Of a DNA stretch of 64,000 nt, positions 29,913 through 38,066 are shown piece after piece (the first letter of the stretch is position 1; each line of letters starts with the position of its first letter). This DNA is from a virus. The stretch is taken from positions 1-64,000 of IMG/VR virus record IMGVR_UViG_3300032249_000542; one strand, written 5' to 3'. The position numbers were made by a program, and so were the translations under genes. The notes under the pieces are model-generated. The model saw nothing but the letters and a program-made list of their open reading frames with translations. It did not search any database and was not told the DNA's origin.

Positions 29913-29941
29913 TTGACACACCTACATATTTATGATACTAT
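29913..29941 (+). promoter_or_regulatory. Sigma70-type promoter
   Basis: TTGACA at 29913-29918, 17-bp spacer, TACTAT at 29936-29941. Predicted start near 29948. Confidence 0.65.
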
Positions 29942-29969
29942 AACACATAATGTAAATTTAGGAAAAGGT

Positions 29970-31034
29970 ATGATTAAAACTCGCACAATTATCCAAGAAC
30001 CAGACGTTAAAGGTATAAGTCTAGACCAGACTACTTTATCGGCAACTTTGAACTGGTACAATCAAAACAAGGACTCTAAAGATTCCCAAAAGTATGCGTC
30101 CGACTATCTGAAGAAAAAGCATAAGATTAGTGCTGATTCGGTATTGAAGTATCGAGGTACTACGTTTGGGTACGTTTGTCGTATTTTGACAAATGGTGGG
30201 ATTCTATCTGACAAGGATCAATCGTGGTTTGATTCTGAACTGGAGAGTTTAAAATCTGACCTGAAGAAAGTAAAAGAAGAAGTACCTGTCGAAAAAACGA
30301 ATGTGATTAACATTCAGGACAGGATTCGTGAAAAGGCAAAAGAGTACATTGGTGAAATGGAAGGTCAGATTGATGATTTGATTATCTCCAACTTTTCTTC
30401 AAATGTTTCACCGTACGGTATAATGCATACAATGGAAGTAAAAGGTGCATACACAAAGTTTATCGTTGACCACTTCAAAACTCGCCGTGCAGAATTTGAT
30501 GAGGTATTGAATACAAAGGACAATGAATTAAAAGAAGCATATTCAAACTTTACAAAACCTAATCTAAAGAAATTGATTGCTTATTGTGACCAAGTTATTC
30601 TTGATTGTGGAAAACTTTCTAGCACAGCAGTTAAATCACGTAAGCCACGTAAACGTAAGGTAAAGAGTGCGACCGAATTAACTGCAAAGATGAATTACTG
30701 TAAAGAATTCGCAGAGTTAAAACTTACGTCAATTAAACCTACTGATATTATTGGAACCTTACAACTATGGGTGTACAATACCAAAACTAAAAAGTTAGGT
30801 GTGTATAATGCAGAAGATGCCGGAGGTCTATCGGTAAAAGGTAGTTCTATTCAAAACTTTTCGGAAACTAAATCTGTACAAAAAACTTTACGCAAACCTG
30901 CGGTAACTTTACCTGAAGTATTAAAAGGCGGTAAAGTTGTGTTGCGTAATATACTAACCGACATTCGTGCTGTTGAATCAGCCTTGACAGGACGAATAAA
31001 TAATGATACTATATTACTTCGTTCTGTAAAATAA
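29970..31034 (+). CDS. Conserved T4-type phage protein of unknown function
   Basis: 354 aa from the ATG at 29970 with AGGAAAAGG ribosome site; an earlier TTG at 29913 lies in the promoter. Helical, Lys-rich, with KFIVDHFKTRRAEFDEVLN and a basic linker SRKPRKRKVKS at about 220-235, then a beta-rich end. Directly upstream of the RNase H gene. May be nucleic-acid binding by charge. No family known. Confidence 0.65.
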   Translation: MIKTRTIIQEPDVKGISLDQTTLSATLNWYNQNKDSKDSQKYASDYLKKKHKISADSVLKYRGTTFGYVCRILTNGGILSDKDQSWFDSELESLKSDLKKVKEEVPVEKTNVINIQDRIREKAKEYIGEMEGQIDDLIISNFSSNVSPYGIMHTMEVKGAYTKFIVDHFKTRRAEFDEVLNTKDNELKEAYSNFTKPNLKKLIAYCDQVILDCGKLSSTAVKSRKPRKRKVKSATELTAKMNYCKEFAELKLTSIKPTDIIGTLQLWVYNTKTKKLGVYNAEDAGGLSVKGSSIQNFSETKSVQKTLRKPAVTLPEVLKGGKVVLRNILTDIRAVESALTGRINNDTILLRSVK

Positions 31035-31046
31035 ATTGGAAAAATA

Positions 31047-31895
31047 ATGATTATCTTTGACTACAATCAGGTTGCCATTTCAAACTTGATGGAACAAATC
31101 GGTTCATCCAAAGCACCGGTTGAAGAAAATTTGGTACGCCACATGATATTGAATACTATGCGTACCTATATCAAACGATTTAAAGAATCTCACGGACCAG
31201 AGGTAGTCATTGCATGTGACAATCGTAAATACTGGCGCCGTGAAATATTTCCACACTACAAAGCATCACGTAAGAAAAACCGTGATGCATCTGGACATGA
31301 TTGGAATTCTATCTTTGAGTGTTTACACAAAATCAAAGAAGAACTAAAAGAATATTCTCCTTACAAGGTAATTGATGTTGATGGAGCAGAAGCTGATGAT
31401 GTTATAGCATCGTTGGTTCTGAAGTATTCTCCGCATGGTAAGATCATGATTCTATCTTCCGATAAAGACTTTGCACAATTGCAAAAGTATCCTAACGTGG
31501 AACAGTTCTCACCAATCCTAAAAAGATATATCAAAGAACCACTACCTTCGGTTCAGTTAAAACAAATGATTATCCGTGGTGACAAAGGTGACGGTGTTCC
31601 TAACATTCTAACCAAGGATGATGTGTTTGTTGTTGGTGGTCGTCAGAAACCAATCACCGAAGCAAAGATAATTAATTGGTTGAATCAAGATCCCACCGAA
31701 TTTTGTAATGAAGAAATGCTTCGCAACTATTCTAGAAATGAATCGTTGATTGACTTAACAAAAATACCACAAACAATCGTGTCAGAAATACTAGATAAAT
31801 ACGAGAGTACACAAGCTAAAACAAAAAGTGTATTCATGAATTACATGATTGCAAATAAACTAAAAAATCTCATTGAGGTTTTGGATGAATTTTAA
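31047..31895 (+). CDS. rnh: RNase H / 5'-3' flap exonuclease, T4 Rnh-like
   Basis: 282 aa. Removes RNA primers and flaps on the lagging strand. FEN-type motifs are visible: IFDYNQVAISN at the start, ACDNRKYWRREIFPHYKASRK, the acidic centre VDGAEADDVIASLV, and ILSSDKDFAQLQ, then a helix-hairpin-helix around RGDKGDGVPNI. Same order and length as T4 RNase H (305 aa). Confidence 0.93.
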   Translation: MIIFDYNQVAISNLMEQIGSSKAPVEENLVRHMILNTMRTYIKRFKESHGPEVVIACDNRKYWRREIFPHYKASRKKNRDASGHDWNSIFECLHKIKEELKEYSPYKVIDVDGAEADDVIASLVLKYSPHGKIMILSSDKDFAQLQKYPNVEQFSPILKRYIKEPLPSVQLKQMIIRGDKGDGVPNILTKDDVFVVGGRQKPITEAKIINWLNQDPTEFCNEEMLRNYSRNESLIDLTKIPQTIVSEILDKYESTQAKTKSVFMNYMIANKLKNLIEVLDEF

Positions 31896-31907
31896 CATAG
31901 GAAAATT

Positions 31908-32342
31908 ATGAACCAAGGTAGATTATACTTCGAAATATTCGAGGAGTTTGAGAAAGCATCGGGAAAGAATAAAATTGAGGTTCTGCGTAAGTATGAATCT
32001 AAAGCTTTTAAGAACTTCCTTTGTTGCGCTATGTCACCCAGTATCACTTTTGACATTAAAGAAATTCCAGTATTCAGACCTGCTGTAGAACCTGCTGGGT
32101 TAAACTTTGTTTACATCGAACAAGAAATGACACAGGTCTACAAGTACATCACAAATCACCCAGCAAAACCCGTTGGTATTACATTAAAAAAACAAATGGA
32201 ATTATTGGTGGTTACATTAGAATCTTTGCATAAAGATGAAGCAGAATTATTTGCTAACATGTTTAGAAAATCATTAAAGGTACGTGGATTAAATGCAAAG
32301 ATTGTGAAAGAAGCATTTCCGGATCTTCCATTAGAGGTGTAA
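31908..32342 (+). CDS. DUF6433-type conserved phage protein
   Basis: 144 aa. YFEIFEEFEKASGKNKIEVLRKYESKAFKNFL at the start and ITLKKQMELLVVTLESLHKDEAELF are typical of a small helical family kept next to RNase H in T4-type phages. Role unknown, perhaps linked to replication. Confidence 0.72.
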   Translation: MNQGRLYFEIFEEFEKASGKNKIEVLRKYESKAFKNFLCCAMSPSITFDIKEIPVFRPAVEPAGLNFVYIEQEMTQVYKYITNHPAKPVGITLKKQMELLVVTLESLHKDEAELFANMFRKSLKVRGLNAKIVKEAFPDLPLEV

Positions 32343-32343
32343 C

Positions 32344-32514
32344 ATGAGTAAAGGTTCAAAGCCTAGACCTATTGAAATACCAAGGGATGATTTTGAAAAA
32401 AACTGGGACACTATATTTGAAAAGGTGACTAATGAAGGTAGCTGTGGTAACGCCAACTGTAGGTGCAAAACAACTGGAACAATGTGTCCAAAGTGTTCAG
32501 AACCAAACGTATAA
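32344..32514 (+). CDS. Small conserved protein with an extended C-terminus
   Basis: 56 aa. MSKGSKPRPIEIPRDDFEKNWDTIF is a small motif common in T4-type phages, usually ending soon after. Here the frame runs 83 bases into the downstream glycosyltransferase gene, giving a Cys-rich end (CGNANCRCK, CPKC). This looks like loss of an older stop at a recombination junction. Confidence 0.62.
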   Translation: MSKGSKPRPIEIPRDDFEKNWDTIFEKVTNEGSCGNANCRCKTTGTMCPKCSEPNV

Positions 32515-33175
32515 AAATTTAACTCATTATGTATTTGTTGATGGAAAGCAATTTAATAAAAGCGTGGATGAGCTTACAACGGGACTTCCAAATATTCAGC
32601 GTGTTTATTTGGAAGAAAACGTCGGTAAAGGTTGGTATGGTCATCGTGTATACGCTGCATCTTCTTTCTTGGTTAACGCTGATGTCATATGTTACCTTGA
32701 TGAGGACAATTGGTTTGATATACATCATGTTGAGGACTTGGTCAGCGTTCTTGAAAAGGGCAATGATTGGGCTTATTCGTTAAGGAAAATTTATGATAAA
32801 GATGGTGAGTTCGTTTGTAATGATGAATGTGAATCGCTTGGTAAATGGCCTATCTACTTTGATGATAGAGCCTTTCATATCGATACTAGCAGTTTCGCTG
32901 TTCGCCGTAATGTTGCAGTCCAAATAGGACATGCATGGTATGGGCAATGGGGTGCGGATCGTCAATTCTTTAATGCTATCAAACAACACTTTCCTAAGTT
33001 TGATTGTACGAGGAAACATTCAATGTGTTATCGTTTAGATGGTAACGAGAATTCTGTAACAAAAGAATTCTTCATTGAAGGCAACAAAGCAAATCATCAA
33101 AAATATAATTCACAATTACCCTGGTTACAAGAACCTAAGGGTGAACTGATTGGTCCTGGGATAACATTAATATGA
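32432..33175 (+). CDS. Family 2 glycosyltransferase (GT-A)
   Basis: 247 aa. KVAVVTPTVGAKQLEQCVQSV opens the nucleotide-binding half; VICYLDEDNWFDIHHVEDL carries the DxD-type DED motif. The sequence AYSLRKIYDKDGEFV and later AFHIDTSSFAVRR look like the acceptor side. A sugar from a nucleotide donor would go to a phage or host glycan. Coupled to GalE by a four-base overlap. Confidence 0.82.
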   Translation: MKVAVVTPTVGAKQLEQCVQSVQNQTYKNLTHYVFVDGKQFNKSVDELTTGLPNIQRVYLEENVGKGWYGHRVYAASSFLVNADVICYLDEDNWFDIHHVEDLVSVLEKGNDWAYSLRKIYDKDGEFVCNDECESLGKWPIYFDDRAFHIDTSSFAVRRNVAVQIGHAWYGQWGADRQFFNAIKQHFPKFDCTRKHSMCYRLDGNENSVTKEFFIEGNKANHQKYNSQLPWLQEPKGELIGPGITLI

Positions 33176-34116
33176 AAACAGCATTGATTACTGGTGTATC
33201 GGGTTATCTCGGTTCGCACGTTGCAAAAGAATTGAAGAAGGCAGGATGGAAAGTTATTGGGTTAGATATAGTTCATACAATTAATCCTTACATCGATATT
33301 TTTTACTTGTGTAATATATCGGATGCTGTCTCGCTAGATGAATTGTTCAGTAGGGTAAAAATCGACACAGTTTTTCACTTTGCAGGATTGATTGAAGTTG
33401 GTAGTTCAGTTAAAAATCCTGCTGGGTATTGGAAAACAAATGCCGGTGGAACAATCAATCTTTTAGATATTATGAAACGTCATAAAGTAGAAAATATTCT
33501 TTATTCATCTACTGCTGGGTTGTATGAAACAAATAGTATTTTGCTTAATGAAGAATGTCCTCTCAATCCAGACAACAATCCATACGCAGGAAGTAAGTAT
33601 GTAGCAGAAATTGCGATTAAACAGTCGGGATTGAATTATCAGATTTTTAGATACTTCAATTTAGCAGGTGCTGATCCTGACGGTGAGTTTGGTGAGAATC
33701 ATTTTCCTGAAACACACTTGATTCCACGAATCTTTGAAAATCTAAATAACTTCACAATTTATGGCAATGACTATGATACAGTAGATGGCACTTGTGTTAG
33801 GGATTATGTTCACGTATCCGATGTTGCCGAAGCACATGTATTGGCTGCAAACAATTTAAATAACCTCACAATCAATCTAGGTACCGGAGTAGGATACTCG
33901 GTAAAAGAGATAGTCAACTTGGTAGAATTTGTAACGGGTAACAGAGTTAATTTCACTTTCGGTGAAAGACGAGGTGGTGACCCATCACAACTAGTTGCCG
34001 ATATCACTCTTGCCAAAGAGTGCTTGCACTACCGTCCCAAACATAGTATAGTTTCTATTATTGACACAGCATATAAATGGCATTCACAAAATGAAAAAAG
34101 AACCGATACAGTTTGA
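33172..34116 (+). CDS. galE: UDP-glucose 4-epimerase-type NAD-dependent epimerase
   Basis: 314 aa short-chain extended dehydrogenase. LITGVSGYLGSH is the NAD fingerprint, YSSTAGLYE and Tyr138-x3-Lys142 (YAGSK) are the active site, then GTCVRDYVHVSDVAEAH and RRGGDPSQLVAD, characteristic of GalE. Makes UDP-galactose or related sugar. Paired with the GT2 enzyme, supplying its donor. The gene extends into the clpP start by 26 bases. Confidence 0.88.
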   Translation: MKTALITGVSGYLGSHVAKELKKAGWKVIGLDIVHTINPYIDIFYLCNISDAVSLDELFSRVKIDTVFHFAGLIEVGSSVKNPAGYWKTNAGGTINLLDIMKRHKVENILYSSTAGLYETNSILLNEECPLNPDNNPYAGSKYVAEIAIKQSGLNYQIFRYFNLAGADPDGEFGENHFPETHLIPRIFENLNNFTIYGNDYDTVDGTCVRDYVHVSDVAEAHVLAANNLNNLTINLGTGVGYSVKEIVNLVEFVTGNRVNFTFGERRGGDPSQLVADITLAKECLHYRPKHSIVSIIDTAYKWHSQNEKRTDTV

Positions 34117-34615
34117 ATCTAATCACTTCCTTACTGGTGATATTAATAACGAAAATATAGAATCTGCAATGAAGTGGGTAGTCGATGCAAATGAAAAAAA
34201 AGTTCCAAGTATAATATCATTATATATTAATTCAGATGGTGGTGATCTGGCAGGTGCTTTTGCATTAATTGACGTTATGCGTGTATCCGCAGTTCCCGTT
34301 TCAACTATTGGTATTGGGAATATAATGAGTTCTGCTTTTATGATATTTGCTTCTGGAACAAAAGGACATCGTGCAATATCAAAAAACACTAGCATAATGA
34401 TGCACCAATTTCATCATGACTTTGGTGGCAAGTATCATGACATAAAAGCATTCTCACAAGAATTTGATCGTATTAATCAAAGAATGCTTAATACGCTTAT
34501 TGATTGTAGTGGTATGTCAGAAGATGATGTAAGGAAGTATCTACTTGGACCAACTGATTCTTGGATTGATGCGTATCAGTTGAAAGAGTATGGAATTGCT
34601 GACTATATTTTTTAA
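34091..34615 (+). CDS. clpP: ClpP-like serine protease
   Basis: 174 aa from the ATG at 34091; an upstream in-frame start at 34061 is less likely. S14 features: SLYINSDGGDLAGAFALID, IMSSAFMIFASGTKGHR with the nucleophile Ser80/81, SIMMHQF with His105 and TDSWIDAYQLKEYGIAD with Asp156. No ClpX is near; it may use a host ATPase or act in prohead maturation. Overlaps galE. Confidence 0.85.
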   Translation: MKKEPIQFESNHFLTGDINNENIESAMKWVVDANEKKVPSIISLYINSDGGDLAGAFALIDVMRVSAVPVSTIGIGNIMSSAFMIFASGTKGHRAISKNTSIMMHQFHHDFGGKYHDIKAFSQEFDRINQRMLNTLIDCSGMSEDDVRKYLLGPTDSWIDAYQLKEYGIADYIF

Positions 34616-34633
34616 GGGGAGTTAAATAGTCAA

Positions 34634-34798
34634 ATGTTAGCGGGCGGAAGTAAATACCAGAAACCGGTCAAGACGAAATTCAAAAAGAATCTAGACCGTG
34701 AAGTTTTAAAATCAGAAAAGAAACGTCACCACGATAAAACTTTATATCGCTTGGCCAAAGAGGAAAAGGAAGAACATGTTACATTCGACAAATCGTAA
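34634..34798 (+). CDS. Small basic protein
   Basis: 54 aa, Lys/Arg-rich (KPVKTKFKKNLDREVLKSEKK, RHHDKTLYRLAKEEK). Likely disordered or nucleic-acid binding. Overlaps the next gene by 23 bases. Confidence 0.5.
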   Translation: MLAGGSKYQKPVKTKFKKNLDREVLKSEKKRHHDKTLYRLAKEEKEEHVTFDKS

Positions 34799-34952
34799 GG
34801 AAGCAATTGTTTCTGAATTAGTTGATTTGGAAGGTAAGATTGCTGATGCACAAAATAATCGATATGACCTCAAAAAAGAATTGGCAGAAATTCGCCGTAA
34901 GGAAATTGAGGAATCGATGAATGAAAATACCCAACAGTTACTAAAAGGTTAA
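34776..34952 (+). CDS. Small coiled-coil protein
   Basis: 58 aa. Charged helix throughout (AIVSELVDLEGKIADAQNNR, YDLKKELAEIRRKEIEES). Overlaps the previous gene. Unknown function. Confidence 0.5.
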   Translation: MLHSTNRKEAIVSELVDLEGKIADAQNNRYDLKKELAEIRRKEIEESMNENTQQLLKG

Positions 34953-34960
34953 CATTTAGT

Positions 34961-35013
34961 CCTGTTGTTTTTATACAACAGGGCTTGACATAATACCTAT
35001 TTTTTGTTATGAT
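34961..35013 (+). promoter_or_regulatory. Early promoter with palindrome; predicted leaderless
   Basis: CCTGTTGT/ACAACAGG arms (34961-34982), then TTGACA 34985-34990, 17-bp spacer, TATGAT 35008-35013. Predicted start 35020, the first base of the next ATG. Confidence 0.78.
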
Positions 35014-35019
35014 TGTAGA

Positions 35020-35430
35020 ATGAAAACTATTCCTACAGTCGGTTCGGAAGTAGAGGTTACTGTCCGTTATCCAAATTATAATTACTTTACTAGTAATTGT
35101 CAACCTTTTAACGACACCACATACAAGGGTGTCGTTGTCAAAAATGCAAAATGGATTGCACAGGATTGCTTTTGTGTCAAAACTGACAACAAAGTTTATC
35201 CTTTGTCAATTATCACTTTGTCAAAAGTTCATGATATCAAAATACTAAAAGGCGATGTTGCCAAAATAAGAAAATTCAAGGTACTCGGTACCAAGGGTCA
35301 TACTTATTTGATAACATTGTCAAATGGACACTATTCCTGTCATTGTATTGGTTTCCAATATCACAACAAATGCAAACACATAACAAAAGTGCAAGATGTT
35401 GTAGAAAAACAACAAAACTCTACCGCTTGA
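35020..35430 (+). CDS. SWIM zinc-finger protein
   Basis: 136 aa. The C-terminal CHCIGFQYHNKCKH (CxC...CxH) is a SWIM zinc finger at about residues 110-124, which binds DNA or protein. The first part is a beta-rich domain. Starts on the predicted transcript start with no ribosome site, so it is likely leaderless. Its 3' end holds the next palindrome. Confidence 0.72.
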   Translation: MKTIPTVGSEVEVTVRYPNYNYFTSNCQPFNDTTYKGVVVKNAKWIAQDCFCVKTDNKVYPLSIITLSKVHDIKILKGDVAKIRKFKVLGTKGHTYLITLSNGHYSCHCIGFQYHNKCKHITKVQDVVEKQQNSTA

Positions 35431-35455
35431 CATAAAGCGGGTAACCCTGTATAAT
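35397..35455 (+). promoter_or_regulatory. Early promoter of the repeated type with palindrome
   Basis: TGTTGT/ACAACA arms (35397-35414), TTGACA 35427-35432 followed by TAAAGCGGGT, 17-bp spacer, TATAAT 35450-35455, leader TATTGAGTTAAGTATTAAGGAG. Confidence 0.85.
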
Positions 35456-35488
35456 GATTATATTGAGTTAAGTATTAAGGAGTTTCAA

Positions 35489-35803
35489 ATGATGTTAGTT
35501 ATCCACACCCAGTACCGTGAGAACTACGGTACACCTTCCGATCCTTTCTGGAAAATGAAAGGTGGCTATAGTCACAAGATTTTAAACGTACCAGTTTATA
35601 ATCAAACTGGCAATTATCGTCAAATAGCAGAATTCGCTGCTTCTAAATTATGTTGCAATAATGAAATGGCTATTGAGAGCATGGAATATTGGTCACTAGA
35701 ACCAGATACCTATCTGTCCGAGTTTGAGCGTAGCCAACTTGAGTATGACGGTAAAATTTTATTTCCCGAATCAACCTTAGAATATTCTAACCTAGGAGGC
35801 TAA
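35489..35803 (+). CDS. Conserved small phage protein
   Basis: 104 aa; two ATGs in a row at 35489 with AAGGAG upstream. LVIHTQYRENYGTPSDPFWKMKGG is a recognisable opening of a phage family (HTQYRENYG). Function unknown. Confidence 0.65.
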   Translation: MMLVIHTQYRENYGTPSDPFWKMKGGYSHKILNVPVYNQTGNYRQIAEFAASKLCCNNEMAIESMEYWSLEPDTYLSEFERSQLEYDGKILFPESTLEYSNLGG

Positions 35804-35804
35804 C

Positions 35805-36005
35805 ATGCCTTTTATTATCGAACAAATACAACCGCCACCATCTGTAGGTTCTGATAATTCCTCAGATCCTATGATGGCTTATTTGTTTTTGTTATTTCTT
35901 GTTTTTTATTTTTTTCGTGGTTTAATCGTAGGTTTGATTTTTATGTCACTTCGGTTAACCCTATTAGCTATTTTTGGTTTTGCTACTTATAAATTATTCC
36001 TATGA
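35805..36005 (+). CDS. Small membrane protein
   Basis: 66 aa with two likely helices (about residues 23-40 and 41-63). Pro-rich start (IQPPPSVG). Overlaps the next ATG (ATGA). Function unknown. Confidence 0.55.
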   Translation: MPFIIEQIQPPPSVGSDNSSDPMMAYLFLLFLVFYFFRGLIVGLIFMSLRLTLLAIFGFATYKLFL

Positions 36006-36346
36006 TAATCTACACAAATCAAAGCTCTAAAAAACGCAAGCCCAATGCAAAGCAGCGAGAATTGCAAAAGGACTGGAATGACTTGATGGCCAAGTGGTCC
36101 GTCACTTCTACCGTTAAGGAGCGCAAGGTAAAACCTTTGAAGTCCTACAGTTTGCAAATTCCTGCTGAGCGTAATCCTCGCAATTTACCGTCGGTTGATT
36201 CTGGCGTAGGTAATGCAACAAAACCTATCGAGGGTAAACGATACACAGGCGATAAAATGTTAGGTATCGGTACTTTGCACAAGTCTAATGCTGTTCCTAT
36301 TTTTACCGATCAAGAAGCAAAAGACCAAGCCAATATGCGACGGTAA
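36002..36346 (+). CDS. Conserved small phage protein
   Basis: 114 aa. Contains KRKPNAKQRELQKDWNDLMA, SVDSGVGNATKP, IEGKRYTGDKMLGIGTLHKSNA and FTDQEAKDQANMRR, a block pattern widely shared among phages of Gram-negative hosts. Function unknown. Confidence 0.72.
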   Translation: MIIYTNQSSKKRKPNAKQRELQKDWNDLMAKWSVTSTVKERKVKPLKSYSLQIPAERNPRNLPSVDSGVGNATKPIEGKRYTGDKMLGIGTLHKSNAVPIFTDQEAKDQANMRR

Positions 36347-36363
36347 ATGTTGCCAAAAAAGAA

Positions 36364-36413
36364 TGTTGTATTTTTACAACACGCTTGACATAATTGCCGA
36401 CTTTTGATATAAT
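36364..36413 (+). promoter_or_regulatory. Early promoter of the repeated type with palindrome
   Basis: TGTTGTA-TTTT-TACAACA (36364-36381), TTGACA 36385-36390, 17-bp spacer, TATAAT 36408-36413, leader GATTGTATTGAGTGAGAAAT. Confidence 0.87.
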
Positions 36414-36445
36414 GATTGTATTGAGTGAGAAATAAAGGACTTATT

Positions 36446-37195
36446 ATGAAATTACTATCTACTGGTAACCCCAAGACCCTTAAAGGTTTGGCAACAGGTT
36501 ACAATACCTACATTTTACACCTTGCACCTGCAAACCTTTCGGGTTTTGAGACTTGTCCAAAACGCACCGAAGGTTGTACTGCTGCTTGCTTGAATACAGC
36601 AGGTCGTGGCGGTATGTTCAAAAAAGGTGAAACAACCAATGTGATCCAAAAGGCACGAATTCGTAAAACCCGCATGTTCTTTGAGGACCGTGTTTCCTTT
36701 ATGAATTTGTTGGTCAAAGATATTGAGTTAGCAATTAAACAATCTGCTAAACTTAATTTAACTCCTGTATTCCGTTTGAACGGTACCTCCGATATCGCTT
36801 TCGAAAAATACGAGGTTCTCCGTAACGGTCAATCATACACAAATATTTTCTTTGCTTTCCCAGAAGTGATTTTTTACGATTACACCAAAATCCTTGGTCG
36901 TAAAATAAGTTTCATTCCTAACTATTCGTTGACATTCTCTGCTGCTGACGGCAATGATGCTGACGTACAAAAAGCAATAGCACAAGGTTACAATGTTGCT
37001 ACAGTTTTCGGTTTAAAGAAAACAGAAGCAATGCCTGAAACTTATCTTGGTCGTCCAGTATTTAACGGTGACGAATCCGACTTGCGTTTCCTAGATCCTA
37101 AAGGTGTTGTTGTTGGTTTGTATGCAAAAGGTCGTGCGAAAAAAGACACTTCAGGTTTTGTGAAATTTCCTACAATTATGTTGAAGGCTGCTTAA
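36446..37195 (+). CDS. GP88-type phage protein
   Basis: 249 aa from the ATG at 36446 after AAAGGAC. LAPANLSGFETCPKRTEGC, CLNTAGRGGMF and NVIQKARIRKTRMFFED match the phage gene product 88 family (PF17338), whose cysteines may bind metal. The later part has RLNGTSDIAFEKY and VVVGLYAKGRAKKD. Function unknown. First gene of the operon behind the repeated promoter. Confidence 0.75.
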   Translation: MKLLSTGNPKTLKGLATGYNTYILHLAPANLSGFETCPKRTEGCTAACLNTAGRGGMFKKGETTNVIQKARIRKTRMFFEDRVSFMNLLVKDIELAIKQSAKLNLTPVFRLNGTSDIAFEKYEVLRNGQSYTNIFFAFPEVIFYDYTKILGRKISFIPNYSLTFSAADGNDADVQKAIAQGYNVATVFGLKKTEAMPETYLGRPVFNGDESDLRFLDPKGVVVGLYAKGRAKKDTSGFVKFPTIMLKAA

Positions 37196-37196
37196 C

Positions 37197-37346
37197 ATGT
37201 TAATTGATTTTACCGATGATGAATTAGATTTAATTTATGATTGTTTGAGTGAACGGAGTAAATTCTCAGATGATGAAAATGAATCAGAATTGATTGATAG
37301 TATTCAAGATAAAATGTGGAAGGCATCAAAAAATGCAGAATCTTAA
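37197..37346 (+). CDS. Small acidic protein
   Basis: 49 aa, strongly acidic (FTDDELDLIYDCLSER, SDDENESELIDSIQDK). Starts one base after the previous stop. Function unknown. Confidence 0.5.
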   Translation: MLIDFTDDELDLIYDCLSERSKFSDDENESELIDSIQDKMWKASKNAES

Positions 37347-37551
37347 TTTGCTCGACTTTAAATCACCCCCAGAGTTTGCTTCTATATTCAAGCATATCCC
37401 AATTGAGAAATATACACCTGAAACAAAAAAACTAATTCGTGAAATTGTTGGTCGTAAGGTGTATTTTAAATTCCGTGGTCCTCGGTATTACAAAGACCAT
37501 TGTCTTAAACGTCATGCGGTAAAGTTTGACGTTTACCCAAGGAACTATTGA
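37333..37551 (+). CDS. Small protein of unknown function
   Basis: 72 aa from the ATG at 37333, overlapping the previous gene by fourteen bases. Basic C-terminal half (KVYFKFRGPRYYKDHCLKRH). A promoter-like TTGACA at 37569 lies after it. Confidence 0.55.
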   Translation: MQNLNLLDFKSPPEFASIFKHIPIEKYTPETKKLIREIVGRKVYFKFRGPRYYKDHCLKRHAVKFDVYPRNY

Positions 37552-37568
37552 TTCTTACCAATAATACC

Positions 37569-37597
37569 TTGACAAATAACCTGAAGTATGTTACATT
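37569..37597 (+). promoter_or_regulatory. Possible promoter
   Basis: TTGACA 37569-37574, 17-bp spacer, TACATT 37592-37597. A perfect TATAAT is five bases further but would make the spacer 22. Confidence 0.4.
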
Positions 37598-37628
37598 ATA
37601 ATCTCACTAACTGAATGGAGTTTTAATT

Positions 37629-38066
37629 ATGGCTTATGTTAAACGTGATCCTTCTTGGGAAACTAAACGTAAAGATGCTCGGCGCCACGAGCTTATTCTG
37701 CAAGTCCTAGTAAATGGTGGTGTTGTTACTAAGGATGAAATTGAGCAGACCACACAATACGAAGCAATGTATCGTTTGTCTGCTGTTATGTGGTGGTTAA
37801 AACGTCACGGTGCTGTTATCCGTGTTCACAAAGATGGTCGTAAGGTTGTAGGTTACGAATTGATGAATGTTGCAGATATGACCAAGATGCTTGATGCCCG
37901 TGGTCTCGCAGCAATACCAATCAAAGGTAAGGCCAAGACCAAAACTAAAGCTGTTGCAAAATCTAAGCCTGTTGTTTCAATGAACGAATTGAAAGCAGAG
38001 GCTACTGAAATTACAGCACCTGTTGTTCAACCTGAAGTTCTCGAAGTGACAGAAATTACCGAATGA
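37629..38066 (+). CDS. Winged-helix-like DNA-binding protein
   Basis: 145 aa. First 75 residues form a helix-turn-helix/wing pattern (RRHELILQVLVNGGVVTKDE, EAMYRLSAVMWWLKRHGAVI, VHKDGRKVVGYEL), then an Ala/Lys/Thr-rich tail (KAKTKTKAVAKSKPV). Likely a small transcription regulator. Overlaps the next start by four bases. Confidence 0.6.
   Translation: MAYVKRDPSWETKRKDARRHELILQVLVNGGVVTKDEIEQTTQYEAMYRLSAVMWWLKRHGAVIRVHKDGRKVVGYELMNVADMTKMLDARGLAAIPIKGKAKTKTKAVAKSKPVVSMNELKAEATEITAPVVQPEVLEVTEITE

Noticed and set aside
37597-37602. TATAAT downstream of TTGACA at 37569
   Set aside because: Spacing would be 22 bp; TACATT at 17 bp is the more likely -10, though weak.
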